Shown here: piece after piece, positions 35,319-44,682 of the stretch
Numbering within the stretch: position 1 is the stretch's first letter
Layout of the letters: each line of letters starts with the position of its first letter
Assembly (NCBI GenBank): GCA_030160035.1
Contig: BSNO01000001.1
Coordinates: forward strand, 744,001-808,000
DNA: 64,000 nucleotides
Direction: 5' to 3'
From: Rhizobium albus
GTDB lineage: Bacteria; Pseudomonadota; Alphaproteobacteria; Rhizobiales; Rhizobiaceae
Program-made: the position numbers and the translations under genes
Notes under the pieces: generated by a model
What the model was told of the DNA's origin: nothing
What the model saw: only the letters and a program-made list of their open reading frames with translations
The model's database searches: none

Positions 35319-35489
35319 TCGGCGGAGCAACGACGCGGCGAGCAATCGATCGATGGCCGTTGCTGCACACGAATTGAGCAAAGCGTTGGCTGTAAATTGA
35401 GCGGCGAACTGCATGCGCACAGTGCTCTCCTTGATTGATAAAGACATGCGCTGCCGTTAATCACTCTGTCGCTGGGATGGAGAACTTCT

Positions 35490-36248
35490 GTGGTTCGAGA
35501 AGATAAGGCGCCGGGTTCCCTCGGCTCGCGCGATGGTCTGGGTGACAAGGCGGGCATGATCTGTCGTGCAATCCGCCGCGCCATTGTGGAGCAGGCGCTT
35601 CGGCCGGGCGATCGGTTGCCGGAAGATGCGCTCGGCGAGCGCTTCGGGGTGAGCCGTACGATTGCACGCCACGCCCTCGGGCAGCTCGGCGCAGAAGGTC
35701 TGGTCGACCTGCGGCGCAACCGCATCGCGGTGGTCGCCACGCCCTCGATGGAAGAGGCGCGCGACACGTTCGACATCCGCATCGAACTGGAAGGCTTGGT
35801 GGTGAAGGCGCTTGCAGGCCGGCTCGAGAAGAAGCAGATCGCTCGGCTGCGAGAGCATGTGGAGGCGGAGCAGGCGGCGCGCCAGGGCAGTGAGGCAACC
35901 TCGATCAGGCTTGCGACCGAGTTTCATGTGCTGCTTGCCGAAATGACCGGAAAGCCGATCCTCACGCGCTACGTCAACGAGGTCTCATACAGATGCGGCC
36001 TTACGCTCTCCACTTTCGGCCGGCCGCACTCGTCGGAATGTGCCGTCAACGAGCACAGCGTGTTGATCGATGCGCTTGCTGAGGGTGATGTTCAGGAAGC
36101 CATGCGGCTGATGCGTGAGCATCTCGAGCAGGTGGCCGATCGCGCGCTGCTGGTCGCGCCGGACGCGCGCAATCGCGAGCTCATGGATATTCTTGCACCT
36201 TATGCGGAAGAGGTCGCTTCGCGATCGAAGCGTCCGCGCAAGGCTTGA
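35490..36248 (+). CDS. GntR-family regulator, FCD type
   Basis: 252 residues. A winged helix at ~20-85 (ALRPGDRLPEDALGERFGVSRTIARHAL) precedes a C-terminal all-helical FCD domain with the metal-site pattern HVLL...NEHSVLIDAL...MREHL. The start is GTG 35490 with GGAG eight bases upstream. It is divergent from the importer-GGT operon and beside the NTF2 and CodA-like genes, so it probably controls all three. Confidence 0.88.
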   Translation: MVREDKAPGSLGSRDGLGDKAGMICRAIRRAIVEQALRPGDRLPEDALGERFGVSRTIARHALGQLGAEGLVDLRRNRIAVVATPSMEEARDTFDIRIELEGLVVKALAGRLEKKQIARLREHVEAEQAARQGSEATSIRLATEFHVLLAEMTGKPILTRYVNEVSYRCGLTLSTFGRPHSSECAVNEHSVLIDALAEGDVQEAMRLMREHLEQVADRALLVAPDARNRELMDILAPYAEEVASRSKRPRKA

Positions 36249-36263
36249 GTCCTGCCTGCAGCC

Positions 36264-36692
36264 TCAGCTGCGGGAAACCGAAGGATCGAGGATCCATTCG
36301 GCGCTGTCGTTCCAGACATCCATCTTCACGATCTTGCCGTTGCGAACGACGAACCGGTCGACGTAGCGGTTGTCCTTGAAGGGCGTCCCGTCTGGCCATT
36401 CGCCGTACAATGTTCCGATGCTGTAGACGACGGTCTCACCATTGCCCGGCGCGACGTCGAACCGATCCATTCTCTTCTTCACCCATTTGTAGCGGGCGGC
36501 GTTGAACGCCGTGGGGCCGCGCGGATGGTCGAAATCGCGCCCACCGGTGAAGGTCACGACGAATTCCGGCGCGACGAAAGCGGCGGCGCCTTCCGGATCC
36601 GGGATCATCGATGTCTCCAGATAGCGGCGCACGATCTCGGCATCGTCATGAATGCGATAGTCAGGGGCATTGGCCAGGGATTGGACGGACAT
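36264..36692 (-). CDS. NTF2-like/SnoaL-type protein
   Basis: 142 residues of the NTF2-like fold, with VRRYLETSMIPDPEGAAAFVAPEFVVTFTGG near the N terminus and DNRYVDRFVVRNGKIVKMDVW near the C terminus, typical of the SnoaL-like group. Members are hydrolases, isomerases or dehydratases, or binding proteins; function here is unknown. GGAG lies before the ATG. It is divergent from the CodA-like gene. Confidence 0.75.
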   Translation of the reverse strand: MSVQSLANAPDYRIHDDAEIVRRYLETSMIPDPEGAAAFVAPEFVVTFTGGRDFDHPRGPTAFNAARYKWVKKRMDRFDVAPGNGETVVYSIGTLYGEWPDGTPFKDNRYVDRFVVRNGKIVKMDVWNDSAEWILDPSVSRS

Positions 36693-36754
36693 GATCGCTC
36701 CTTCGTTCGCTCGTGCGGTGTGTCAAGTAATCGGCTTGATTGAATACACTTTGA

Positions 36755-36769
36755 CATGCATATTGCATG
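36755..36769. promoter_or_regulatory. ATGCAT palindrome in the divergent promoter region
   Basis: CATGCA-TAT-TGCATG is a perfect palindrome 31 bases before the CodA-like start and in the promoter region of the divergent NTF2-like gene. TTGACA at 36751-36756 overlaps it, so a bound repressor could block a -35 element. Confidence 0.45.
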
Positions 36770-36799
36770 CTGTTCTTTCGCGCAAGTGAGCGGTCTTCA

Positions 36800-38068
36800 A
36801 TGCTTGATCTGGTTCTCCGCAACGGGCGGATACGCGGCCGCGCCGAGCCCGTGGACATTGGCATCCGTGGAGCGCTGATCGCGGCAATCGAGCCAGGGAT
36901 TTCGTCATCCGCACCGCATGAAGATCTAGGCGGCAGGCTGATCCTGCCGGGCTTCTGCGACACACACGTGCATCTGGACAAGGCGTGCCTCCTGAACCGC
37001 TGCGGCGATGACCATGGCGGCCTGGCCGATGCCATCGCTGCCGTTTCCCGCCTCAAAACCGATTTCACCTGCGAGGATGTCTACGCCCGCGGCGCACAAT
37101 GCCTCGACCGCGCAATCACTCAAGGAACAACCCACATGCGCACGCATGTGGAACTGGACCCGGCGGTCGGGCTGCGCAGTTTCGAGGCGATCTTAAGCCT
37201 GAAGCAGGATTATGCTTGGGCCATTGATCTCAGCATCTGCGTGTTTCCGCAGGAGGGGCTGTTCAATCGCCCGGGCACGGAAGCGCTTCTCGTCTCAGCG
37301 CTCGAGCAGGGCGCCGACGTCCTCGGTGGCTGCCCCTATACCGACACGCGTCCCGATGATCATGTCGTACGCATCTTCGATCTGGCCCAACGCTTCGATG
37401 TCGATCTCGATTTCCACCTCGATTTCGATCTCGACCCCAGTTGGATGCATCTCGACGCCGTCATGCGCGAAACGGAGCGGCGCGGCTGGGGAGGGCGGGT
37501 TGCCGTGGGGCACGCGACGAAGCTTTCCGCGCTCTCCACGGACGCCCTGGCGCAGATCGCAGTACGCCTGGAGCAGTCTGGCGTTGCCGTCACCACCTTG
37601 CCGGCGACGGACCTCTATCTCATGGGCCGCGCACATGACGGAAATGTGCCGCGCGGCGTGACGCCGGTCCACCGCCTGCAGGCGCAGGGCGTCACCTGTT
37701 CGATCGCCACCAACAATGTGCTCAACCCGTTCACGCCATTCGGCGATCTCTCGCTGCTGCGCATGGCGAACCTCTACGCCAATGTCTGCCACGCCGGTCC
37801 TTCGGACTTTGGCTCTGTGCTCGACCTCGTGACGGAAAGTCCTGCACGCTTGATGCGGCTTCCGAATTACGGGATCGCCAAGGGGGCCGCTGCGGACCTG
37901 ATCGTTCTCGATGCTCAAGACGAGGTCGAGGCCATCGCGGCACTTCCAGATCCGCTCAAAGGCTACAAGCGCGGCCAGCCGACATTCGTGCGCGAAACGG
38001 CGCGACTGCTCGCTCCGTCGCACCTCAAGCAGGCAGCGCTGCGGAGAGGCAGTTCCAGCTTCGGATAA
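36800..38068 (+). CDS. CodA-like amidohydrolase with altered active-site residues
   Basis: 422 residues aligned by eye with E. coli cytosine deaminase: HVHLDK, CVFPQEGLFNRPG, and GHATKLSAL (equivalent of His246) are kept. Two residues used by CodA differ: the HCDEIDD segment reads HLDFDLD (Glu217 becomes Phe) and GHDDVFDPW reads ATNNVLNPF (Asp313 becomes Asn). It is therefore unlikely to be a standard cytosine deaminase. ATG 36800 is chosen over an upstream ATG at 36767. The pathway is probably that of the adjacent GntR locus. Confidence 0.78.
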   Translation: MLDLVLRNGRIRGRAEPVDIGIRGALIAAIEPGISSSAPHEDLGGRLILPGFCDTHVHLDKACLLNRCGDDHGGLADAIAAVSRLKTDFTCEDVYARGAQCLDRAITQGTTHMRTHVELDPAVGLRSFEAILSLKQDYAWAIDLSICVFPQEGLFNRPGTEALLVSALEQGADVLGGCPYTDTRPDDHVVRIFDLAQRFDVDLDFHLDFDLDPSWMHLDAVMRETERRGWGGRVAVGHATKLSALSTDALAQIAVRLEQSGVAVTTLPATDLYLMGRAHDGNVPRGVTPVHRLQAQGVTCSIATNNVLNPFTPFGDLSLLRMANLYANVCHAGPSDFGSVLDLVTESPARLMRLPNYGIAKGAAADLIVLDAQDEVEAIAALPDPLKGYKRGQPTFVRETARLLAPSHLKQAALRRGSSSFG

Positions 38069-38154
38069 GGCCGTCCAGAGGCTCGGCAGATTCTCACTCG
38101 CACTTCCGTTCGCGTCACCAGCCGTTCAAATTGGCCTGCGAGCAGCTAGAAGTC

Positions 38155-38787
38155 TCAGGGATCTGTCTGCGGCCAGCTGGCCATCACGCGATCCACGATT
38201 CCCAGCAGCTTGGTCCTGGAGGCTCCGTCCTTCGCCAGTGTCGACATGCCCTGTATGACAGCGAAGACGTGGCCCGCCAGTATCTCCGCATCGGATCCTG
38301 ATGGCAGGATGCCCTCACGGATATCCCGCTCGATCCGGGCGCGCAGGGCCGCCTCGATGCTTCGGCGGATAGCGGCGAGCGACTCGCGCACGGCATCGGC
38401 TTCCGTCGAACTGCTGACGAGGGAACTGGCGAGAAGACAGCCGGGCGGCGCATCGTCCCGCGTGTCACCGAGTGCTGCGGCGACGAGCAGGTCCCGGGCT
38501 GCATCATGGGCTGTGGGCGCCTCGGCAATTTTTTGCTCGATGGCATCGAGGCCGCCCAGATAGCGCTGAACCGCCTCCAGGAAGAGGCGTCGCTTGTCCC
38601 CGAAAGCAGCATAGAGGCTTGGCGGCGTGATGCCCATGACACGTGTCAGGTCGGCGATCGAAGTGGCCTCATATCCATGGCGCCAGAAGAGGTGCATGGC
38701 GCTGTCAAGCGCCGCGTCCCTGTCGAAGGACAGCGGGCGACCAGCGCGTTTTGTCGTGGATGCGGCCGTTGATTTCATAAGGTTCAC
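38155..38787 (-). CDS. TetR-family transcriptional regulator
   Basis: 210 residues. The N-terminal helix-turn-helix (~16-65: FDRDAALDSAMHLFWRHGYEATSIADLTRVMGI) is typical of TetR/AcrR repressors, with an all-helical ligand domain after it. It is transcribed divergently from the aldo/keto reductase gene, so this is its likely target. Confidence 0.88.
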   Translation of the reverse strand: MNLMKSTAASTTKRAGRPLSFDRDAALDSAMHLFWRHGYEATSIADLTRVMGITPPSLYAAFGDKRRLFLEAVQRYLGGLDAIEQKIAEAPTAHDAARDLLVAAALGDTRDDAPPGCLLASSLVSSSTEADAVRESLAAIRRSIEAALRARIERDIREGILPSGSDAEILAGHVFAVIQGMSTLAKDGASRTKLLGIVDRVMASWPQTDP

Positions 38788-38826
38788 TATAGAATGCTTG
38801 ACCGACTATCTCAAGGCGGCTAGAGA

Positions 38827-38852
38827 GGTTTTGTAGCGATCACTAGGAAACC
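38827..38852. promoter_or_regulatory. imperfect inverted repeat, candidate TetR operator
   Basis: GGTTTTGTAG and CTAGGAAACC pair at eight of ten positions across six bases. The site sits directly before the aldo/keto reductase start in the tetR-AKR intergenic gap. Confidence 0.4.
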
Positions 38853-38857
38853 ATCGT

Positions 38858-39964
38858 ATGTCTCTGGATTCATATCGTCCGCTGGGTCGGTCAGGCCTTC
38901 TCGTAAGCCCGCTTTCACTGGGGACCATGACCTTTGGCATCGATCGGTGGGGCATGGAGCGTGCCGACGCGGAAGCTGTTTTCGATGCCTATGTCGAGGC
39001 GGGTGGAAACCTCATCGACACCGCCGACGTCTATGCCGGAGGCCGCAGCGAGGAAATGGTCGGCGAAATCATCGCGGATCGCGGGCTGCGCGACAGCCTC
39101 GTCGTTGCGACGAAATCCGGCTTTGCTACCGGTCGTGGGCCACATGTCGGCGGCAATGGCTCCAAACACGTTCATGCCGCGCTTGAGGGATCGCTGCGCC
39201 GGCTTGAGACCGACTATGTCGACCTCTATTGGGTCCATATCTGGGATACGCTGACGCCGGCGGAGGAACTTCTGGAGACGATGACGAACCTCGTGCGGGC
39301 AGGCAAGATCCGTTACTGGGGACTGTCCAACGCGCCTGCTTGGTATGCCGCGAGAGTGGCGACGCTTGCGTCCGTCCACGCCATGCCTGGCCCCATCGCG
39401 CTGCAGTATTTCTATTCTCTCGTCAGCCGTGAGGTGGAGGCCGAGCATCTGCCGCTTGCTCGGGCGATGGGCCTCGGCATGGTTCCCTGGAGCCCGCTTG
39501 CCTACGGCCTGCTCACGGGCAAGTATGATCGCGCTGCGGTCGAAGCGGGCGCGCCCCGTGCCGGAGGGCTGCCGAGCGATGCCGGGACCGGTGCTTCGCG
39601 TCCGGAAGGCGACAAGCGGCTGGATGGGAGCAATCCCTTCGGCGATACGCTGTTCACCGATCGCAACTGGGCCATCGTCGAAGCGCTTCGCGGTGTTGCC
39701 GATACGATCGGCGAGACGCCTGCGCGCGTGGCGCTGGCCTGGGTTCTGTCGAGACGCGGGGTCGATACGGCCCTGATGGGGGTGAGCCGCGTGTCTCAGG
39801 TTCACGACAACGTTGCTGCCACCGAGCTTCGGCTGCCGGCAGACCAGATCGCCATCCTCGACGAGGTCAGCAGCCCACAAACCGCGATGCTCTATGGGCT
39901 CTTCTCACCGCAGGCGCGCCAAAACTTCGTCTTCGGCGGAGCCTCCGTCGTTGATCGGGAATAA
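38858..39964 (+). CDS. aldo/keto reductase
   Basis: 368 residues of the AKR fold. The substrate-and-catalytic region includes DTADVYAGGRSEEMVG (Asp, Tyr), VVATKSGF (Lys) and DLYWVHIWD (His). The C-terminal part has the NADPH-binding VALAWVLSRRGVDTALMGVSRVSQV. The enzyme reduces aldehydes or ketones; the substrate is unknown. It is regulated by the adjacent TetR protein by inference. Confidence 0.88.
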   Translation: MSLDSYRPLGRSGLLVSPLSLGTMTFGIDRWGMERADAEAVFDAYVEAGGNLIDTADVYAGGRSEEMVGEIIADRGLRDSLVVATKSGFATGRGPHVGGNGSKHVHAALEGSLRRLETDYVDLYWVHIWDTLTPAEELLETMTNLVRAGKIRYWGLSNAPAWYAARVATLASVHAMPGPIALQYFYSLVSREVEAEHLPLARAMGLGMVPWSPLAYGLLTGKYDRAAVEAGAPRAGGLPSDAGTGASRPEGDKRLDGSNPFGDTLFTDRNWAIVEALRGVADTIGETPARVALAWVLSRRGVDTALMGVSRVSQVHDNVAATELRLPADQIAILDEVSSPQTAMLYGLFSPQARQNFVFGGASVVDRE

Positions 39965-40042
39965 CACGACAGGTTCCCAGCACGTTTGATGGAGGCGCAG
40001 CTCAAGGCTTGCCCGCTGCCTGCTTCAGTCAGTCTGGCCATC

Positions 40043-41026
40043 TCACGGCCAGATGAGGAAGACGTAGCCAGCATAGAGTGCGAGCAGCACGCCCCCCTCC
40101 CATCTGCTGACGCGTCTGCTGGTGAGGGCGAAGGCGAGGAGCAGGAAAGACACGGCGATCATCACCAGATTATCGAAGGTGGCGATTTCACGCGGTACCG
40201 CACCCGGGGCGATGAGAGCGGTAAAACCGCCGATGCCGAGAATATTGTAGATGTTGGAGCCGACGATGTTGCCGAACGCGACATCGCCCTGTTTTTTCAG
40301 GCCGGCGACCACCGAGGTCACCAGTTCGGGCATCGAAGTTCCCACTGCCACGATCGTCAATCCGATGACGGTTTCGGAAATGCCAAAGCCCCGTGCAAGC
40401 GCAACGGCGCCCGATACGAGAAACGTGCCTCCGATGATCACGAGCGCCAACCCTGCGATGGCGGTGGCGAGGGAAAAGCCGAGAGACCGGGCCGGGCGCA
40501 CTTCAGTCGGAGTCAGGGCAGAACCTGCCTCCTGCCGCGCAGCACCTTTATCGAATGCCGCTCCATGATCGGATGGGCCCGTGCTTTCCTGGCGAAACGC
40601 GATGTAGATATAGGCGCAAAGCGCAAGGATGAAGACCAGGCCCGCCAGTCTGCTCATCGGCATGAAGGCGGCAATACCCGCGAATACAAGCGTGGCTGCG
40701 ACCATCGTCACGCCATCGCGCCGCAATGCGCGCGATTGCACCGCAATTGGCATCACGAGTGCTGCAACGCCCATGATCAGCAAGGTGTTGGCGATGTTCG
40801 ATCCGACGATATTGCCGTACGCAATGCCGCTGGAGCCGGCAAGCCCGGCCTGAACCGAGGTGACGAGTTCGGGCATCGAAGTTCCGAAGCCTACGAGCGT
40901 CAGCCCGATGACGAGAGGCGAGACACCAAGGCGCGTGGCCACGTTCACGGCACCGCGAACGAGGAGTTCGCCGCCAACCAACAGCAGAACAAGGCCTCCG
41001 AGCAGTGGGAGCCAGACCTCGAACAT
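40043..41026 (-). CDS. calcium/sodium antiporter (CaCA family)
   Basis: 327 residues with about ten hydrophobic segments and two inverted alpha-repeats, both reading GTSMPELVTS followed by NIVGSNI. This is the YrbG/MaX1 pattern of Na+/Ca2+ exchangers. A large cytoplasmic loop (~130-170) separates the halves. It is a monocistronic minus-strand gene; transported ion is inferred from the family. Confidence 0.9.
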   Translation of the reverse strand: MFEVWLPLLGGLVLLLVGGELLVRGAVNVATRLGVSPLVIGLTLVGFGTSMPELVTSVQAGLAGSSGIAYGNIVGSNIANTLLIMGVAALVMPIAVQSRALRRDGVTMVAATLVFAGIAAFMPMSRLAGLVFILALCAYIYIAFRQESTGPSDHGAAFDKGAARQEAGSALTPTEVRPARSLGFSLATAIAGLALVIIGGTFLVSGAVALARGFGISETVIGLTIVAVGTSMPELVTSVVAGLKKQGDVAFGNIVGSNIYNILGIGGFTALIAPGAVPREIATFDNLVMIAVSFLLLAFALTSRRVSRWEGGVLLALYAGYVFLIWP

Positions 41027-41312
41027 GAATAGAACTCCTGATTAGAGCGCGGCCCGCGAGCGCGGTGCGACTGATTTGATGCCTGCGGTTCAGCATGAGC
41101 CGACATCGACCACGCTTCCGGTTCGATGTAGCCGTGTTGTCGAAGTAAGCAAGAGCCAAGCACCGGCGCGGTCGACGCTGACAGTACGTTTCCCCGCGCC
41201 ATCAGCCAAAACCGTGCTCAGTCTGCGTTCGATAGCAGCGTGTTGAAGGTCTTGTTTGTGCGCGCGGAAATGACGTCGTGCCGAGAAGGAAAGGCCTGGC
41301 ATATGGCGGTGC

Positions 41313-41996
41313 CTAATCCAGAAATCGATATCCCACGCCCGGCTCATTGAGGATGAACCTCGGTGCTGCAGGGTCGTCGCCGAGCTTGGCGCGGAGGCGG
41401 CCGATGAAGACGCGCAGATATTGGAGATCGTGCTCGTGGGCGGGGCCCCAGATGTCAGCAAGCAATTGGCGATGGGTGATGATGCGGCCGGCGTTGCGGG
41501 CAAGCAGCGCCAGAAGGTCGAACTCCTTTCGCGTTAGCTTGACCGGCTCGCCAGCGAGAGCAACTTCATGTCGGGCGAGGTCGATGCGCAGGTCGCGTCG
41601 CAGAATTTCTGTCTCGGGTGTCGCGCCGCCCGGCGCCGATCGCAGCAGTGCCCTCACGCGGGCCAGCATCTCCGCAATGCCGAAAGGCTTGACGACGTAG
41701 TCGTTGGCGCCGGCGTCGAGGGCTGCGACCTTCTCATCCTCGGACTGGCGCACCGACAGGATCAGGATCGGCACGTTCGACCACTCACGGATGCGCGCGA
41801 TCACAGCCTTGCCGTCCATGTCCGGCAGACCGAGATCGAGCACGACGAGATCAGGCTGCGCCGTCGCTGCCTTGGCGATCCCGCTTTTGCCCGAAGCCTC
41901 TTCGTCCAGCGTGAAGCCCTGCGCCTCCAGAGCCACGCGCAGGAACTTCCGAATGCCCGGATCGTCCTCGATCAGAAGGATGCGGCCAGTGTTCAT
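41313..41996 (-). CDS. kdpE: two-component response regulator KdpE
   Basis: 227 residues: receiver domain with the phosphoacceptor Asp54 in VVLDLGLPDMDG and the acidic EDD at 10-12, and an OmpR/PhoB winged-helix C terminus (TRKEFDLLALLARNAGRIITHRQLL). It is encoded after and overlaps kdpD by four bases. Its likely target sites are described at 49306-49325. Confidence 0.95.
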   Translation of the reverse strand: MNTGRILLIEDDPGIRKFLRVALEAQGFTLDEEASGKSGIAKAATAQPDLVVLDLGLPDMDGKAVIARIREWSNVPILILSVRQSEDEKVAALDAGANDYVVKPFGIAEMLARVRALLRSAPGGATPETEILRRDLRIDLARHEVALAGEPVKLTRKEFDLLALLARNAGRIITHRQLLADIWGPAHEHDLQYLRVFIGRLRAKLGDDPAAPRFILNEPGVGYRFLD

Positions 41997-44680
41997 TCCG
42001 GCTCCGCCGACTGTCTGATGGCGGGAAGGGTCATCACGATGCGCGTTCCGCGGCCATCTTTCTGCGCGGCCTCGGCACGGATAGAGCCGCCATGCGCATC
42101 GATAATCCCCTTGGCGATCGCAAGGCCAAGACCTGTGCCACCGGGTTGGCCATCACCCGCGCGGACGCGAAAGAACATGTCGAAGACCTGATTGCGATCG
42201 CTCTCGGCAAGGCCAGGGCCCTCGTCCGCGATCGAGAGAGTTACGCCGTTGCCATTCGCTTCGGCAGATAGCGTCACCTGCGAACCGGGCGGCGCATACT
42301 TTGCAGCATTATCCAGGATGTTCGCCACCACTTGCTCCAGAAGAACGGCATCGCCCGAAATCTCCGGCAATGTCTTGGGCAGGTTGCGCACGATTCGATG
42401 TCCGGCGAGATCGCGTTCCAGCCGCCGCAAGGCAAGGCCCACCACCTCGCGCAGATCGATCGGCTGCTGGGCCACCTTCAGCGCACCATAGCCGAGCCGG
42501 GTCATGTCGAGAAGGTTTTGAACATAGCGGTTCAATCGTTCGCCCTCGTCGCGGATAGTTTCGGCCATCATCCGTCGTCCCGACGTGCCGAGCACTTCGT
42601 CCGCATCGACGAGAGAGGTCGCGGCGCCGATGATCGATACCAATGGGGTCCTCAGATCATGGCTGACGGAGGATAGCAGGGCAGCGCGCAGGCTTTCGGT
42701 TTCGGAGAGCAGACGCGTCTGCTCCATGTCGGAGGCAAGTTTGGTGCGTTCAACGGCAAGACCGACCTGGTCCACGAGTGAATCCAGCAGCCGCCGCTCA
42801 TCGGCGGTGATGTACTGGCGCGCACCAAACTGGACACCGAGCAGGCCATGAGTCCGGCCCGCGCTTTTCATCGGCAAGAAGAGCCAGCTGGCGGATGGCA
42901 GGGTTTCCGACGACCAGCCAGCAGGCTCGCGCTTTTCCCACGCCCAGTCGGCGGCGGCGCGGTCGCGGGTCTCGAGTTGGTCTTCCGGCGGCATGCCGCC
43001 GATGATCGAAAGCCTGCCTGTGTCGTCCGGCATGAGGATCATTGATGAGCATTGCATCGTGGAGGCAACGTGGGTCACGGCTGCCCAGACCACGTCATCC
43101 AGAGAGGCGACGCTTGCGACCTTGCGCGAAAAGTCGAACAGGTTCGCTGTCCTTTTTGCGATAGCGCGCTGGGTCTGTGCCTGGTCGCGAAGCCGTGCCG
43201 CGAGATTTCCGGTGACGATCGCGACTGCCAGAAAGAGGAACAGCGTCAGCACCAGATCCTGATTGGCAATCTCGAAGGTGAAGAATGGTTCGGTCAGGAA
43301 GAAATTATAGCTGAGGAAGGCAAGTCCGCTGGCAAAGATCGATGGCCACAGGCCGAAGCGGGCGGCAACACCCAGGACCGCAACCAGAAAGAAGAGCGAT
43401 AGGCTCTCGACCGGGAAAATGCGATTGACGATAATCGCCGTGGCGGTCGCGACCATGACGGCGGCTGCCGACCACAGATAGGCTTTGGGGTTGCGCTCGG
43501 GAACGAGGACTGCCCCGCGGATCGCTGCTTTTCTCGCTTCGCCGGGATCGGCCGATACGATGGTCACCTCGAAATCGTCAGCCTTGCGGATGATCTCCTC
43601 GGCCACCGTTTCGCGCGTGAAGCGGGCGGTGAAAAAGCGCGGCCGGGGGCGTCCAAGCACGATGCGCGAGACGTTGCGGCTGCGGGCGAAGGCGAGGATC
43701 TCGTCGGCGACATGGCTTTCGGCATAAATCGTGGCGATTTCGGCGCCGAGCGTTTCGGCCAGCCGCAGGGTTTCGGCGATCGCATCCTTGGCGGCATCCG
43801 GCAGATGCTCGGATGCGGGCGTCGTCACGCTTGCCGCAATCCAGTCCGTCCGCGACCGTTCCGCCATGCGCTTGGCGGCCCTGACCAGCGCCTTGGAGAC
43901 CGGAGCTTCATTCACGCAAACGAGCACCCGATCCTGCGCCGGCCAAGGACCGGAAATCGCATGGCTCTTCATGTGGGCGGTCATCTGCGCGTCCACCCGG
44001 TCGGCAGCAACACGCATCGCCAACTCGCGCAACGCGGTCAGATTGCCCTTGGAGAAGAAATTCTGGATCGCGCGAGCAATCTGGTCCTGCACATAGACCT
44101 TGCCTTCCCGAAGGCGCTCGATGAGCTCGTCCGGCGGCAGGTCGATGAGTTCAATGTCGTCGGCGAGTTCCAGCACCTTGTCGGGCACGGTCTCGCGCAC
44201 CTTCACCCGAGCGATACGGGCAACAACATCGTTCAGGCTTTCCAGGTGCTGGATGTTCAGCGTTGAATAGACATCGATCCCCTTCGCGAGAAGTTCTTCC
44301 ACGTCTTGCCAGCGCTTGGCGTGGCGGCTGCCCGGCACGTTGGTGTGGGCCAGTTCGTCGACAAGGACCAGCTTCGGTTGCCGAGCGATGATGCCGTCAA
44401 GATCCATTTCGGCGAGCAGACGCCCGCCATAGTGGATGCGCGCGCGCGGCACGATTTCGAGACCGGCGACGAGGCGCTCGGTCTCCGCCCGGCCATGCGT
44501 CTCGACGACGCCGACGACCAGATCAAGGCCGTCCGCCCTGCGACGCTGGGCCGCCTCCAGCATGGCATAGGTCTTGCCGACACCGGGCGCCGCGCCGAGA
44601 AAGATTTTCAGCCGCCCGCGCCCTTCCTTTGCGGCTTCCGCAAGGAGGGCGTCGGGTTCCGGGCGGCGTACCTGTTCCAT
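41993..44680 (-). CDS. kdpD: osmosensitive K+ channel histidine kinase KdpD
   Basis: 895 residues with an N-terminal KdpD domain (GRLKIFLGAAPGVGKTYAML; Walker-like motif near 30), a Usp-like domain, four transmembrane helices (~395-495), GAF domain and a C-terminal kinase core: SVSHDLRTPL (phosphorylated His), NILDNAAKYAPP and GTGLGLAIAKG. It senses K+ limitation and controls kdpFABC through KdpE. Confidence 0.95.
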   Translation of the reverse strand: MEQVRRPEPDALLAEAAKEGRGRLKIFLGAAPGVGKTYAMLEAAQRRRADGLDLVVGVVETHGRAETERLVAGLEIVPRARIHYGGRLLAEMDLDGIIARQPKLVLVDELAHTNVPGSRHAKRWQDVEELLAKGIDVYSTLNIQHLESLNDVVARIARVKVRETVPDKVLELADDIELIDLPPDELIERLREGKVYVQDQIARAIQNFFSKGNLTALRELAMRVAADRVDAQMTAHMKSHAISGPWPAQDRVLVCVNEAPVSKALVRAAKRMAERSRTDWIAASVTTPASEHLPDAAKDAIAETLRLAETLGAEIATIYAESHVADEILAFARSRNVSRIVLGRPRPRFFTARFTRETVAEEIIRKADDFEVTIVSADPGEARKAAIRGAVLVPERNPKAYLWSAAAVMVATATAIIVNRIFPVESLSLFFLVAVLGVAARFGLWPSIFASGLAFLSYNFFLTEPFFTFEIANQDLVLTLFLFLAVAIVTGNLAARLRDQAQTQRAIAKRTANLFDFSRKVASVASLDDVVWAAVTHVASTMQCSSMILMPDDTGRLSIIGGMPPEDQLETRDRAAADWAWEKREPAGWSSETLPSASWLFLPMKSAGRTHGLLGVQFGARQYITADERRLLDSLVDQVGLAVERTKLASDMEQTRLLSETESLRAALLSSVSHDLRTPLVSIIGAATSLVDADEVLGTSGRRMMAETIRDEGERLNRYVQNLLDMTRLGYGALKVAQQPIDLREVVGLALRRLERDLAGHRIVRNLPKTLPEISGDAVLLEQVVANILDNAAKYAPPGSQVTLSAEANGNGVTLSIADEGPGLAESDRNQVFDMFFRVRAGDGQPGGTGLGLAIAKGIIDAHGGSIRAEAAQKDGRGTRIVMTLPAIRQSAEPE

Positions 44681-44682
44681 GA

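Noticed and set aside
41027-41312. Possible leader or riboswitch between the antiporter and kdpE
   Set aside because: The region is downstream of kdpE and upstream of the antiporter on the minus strand; no conserved riboswitch core or strong hairpin was seen.
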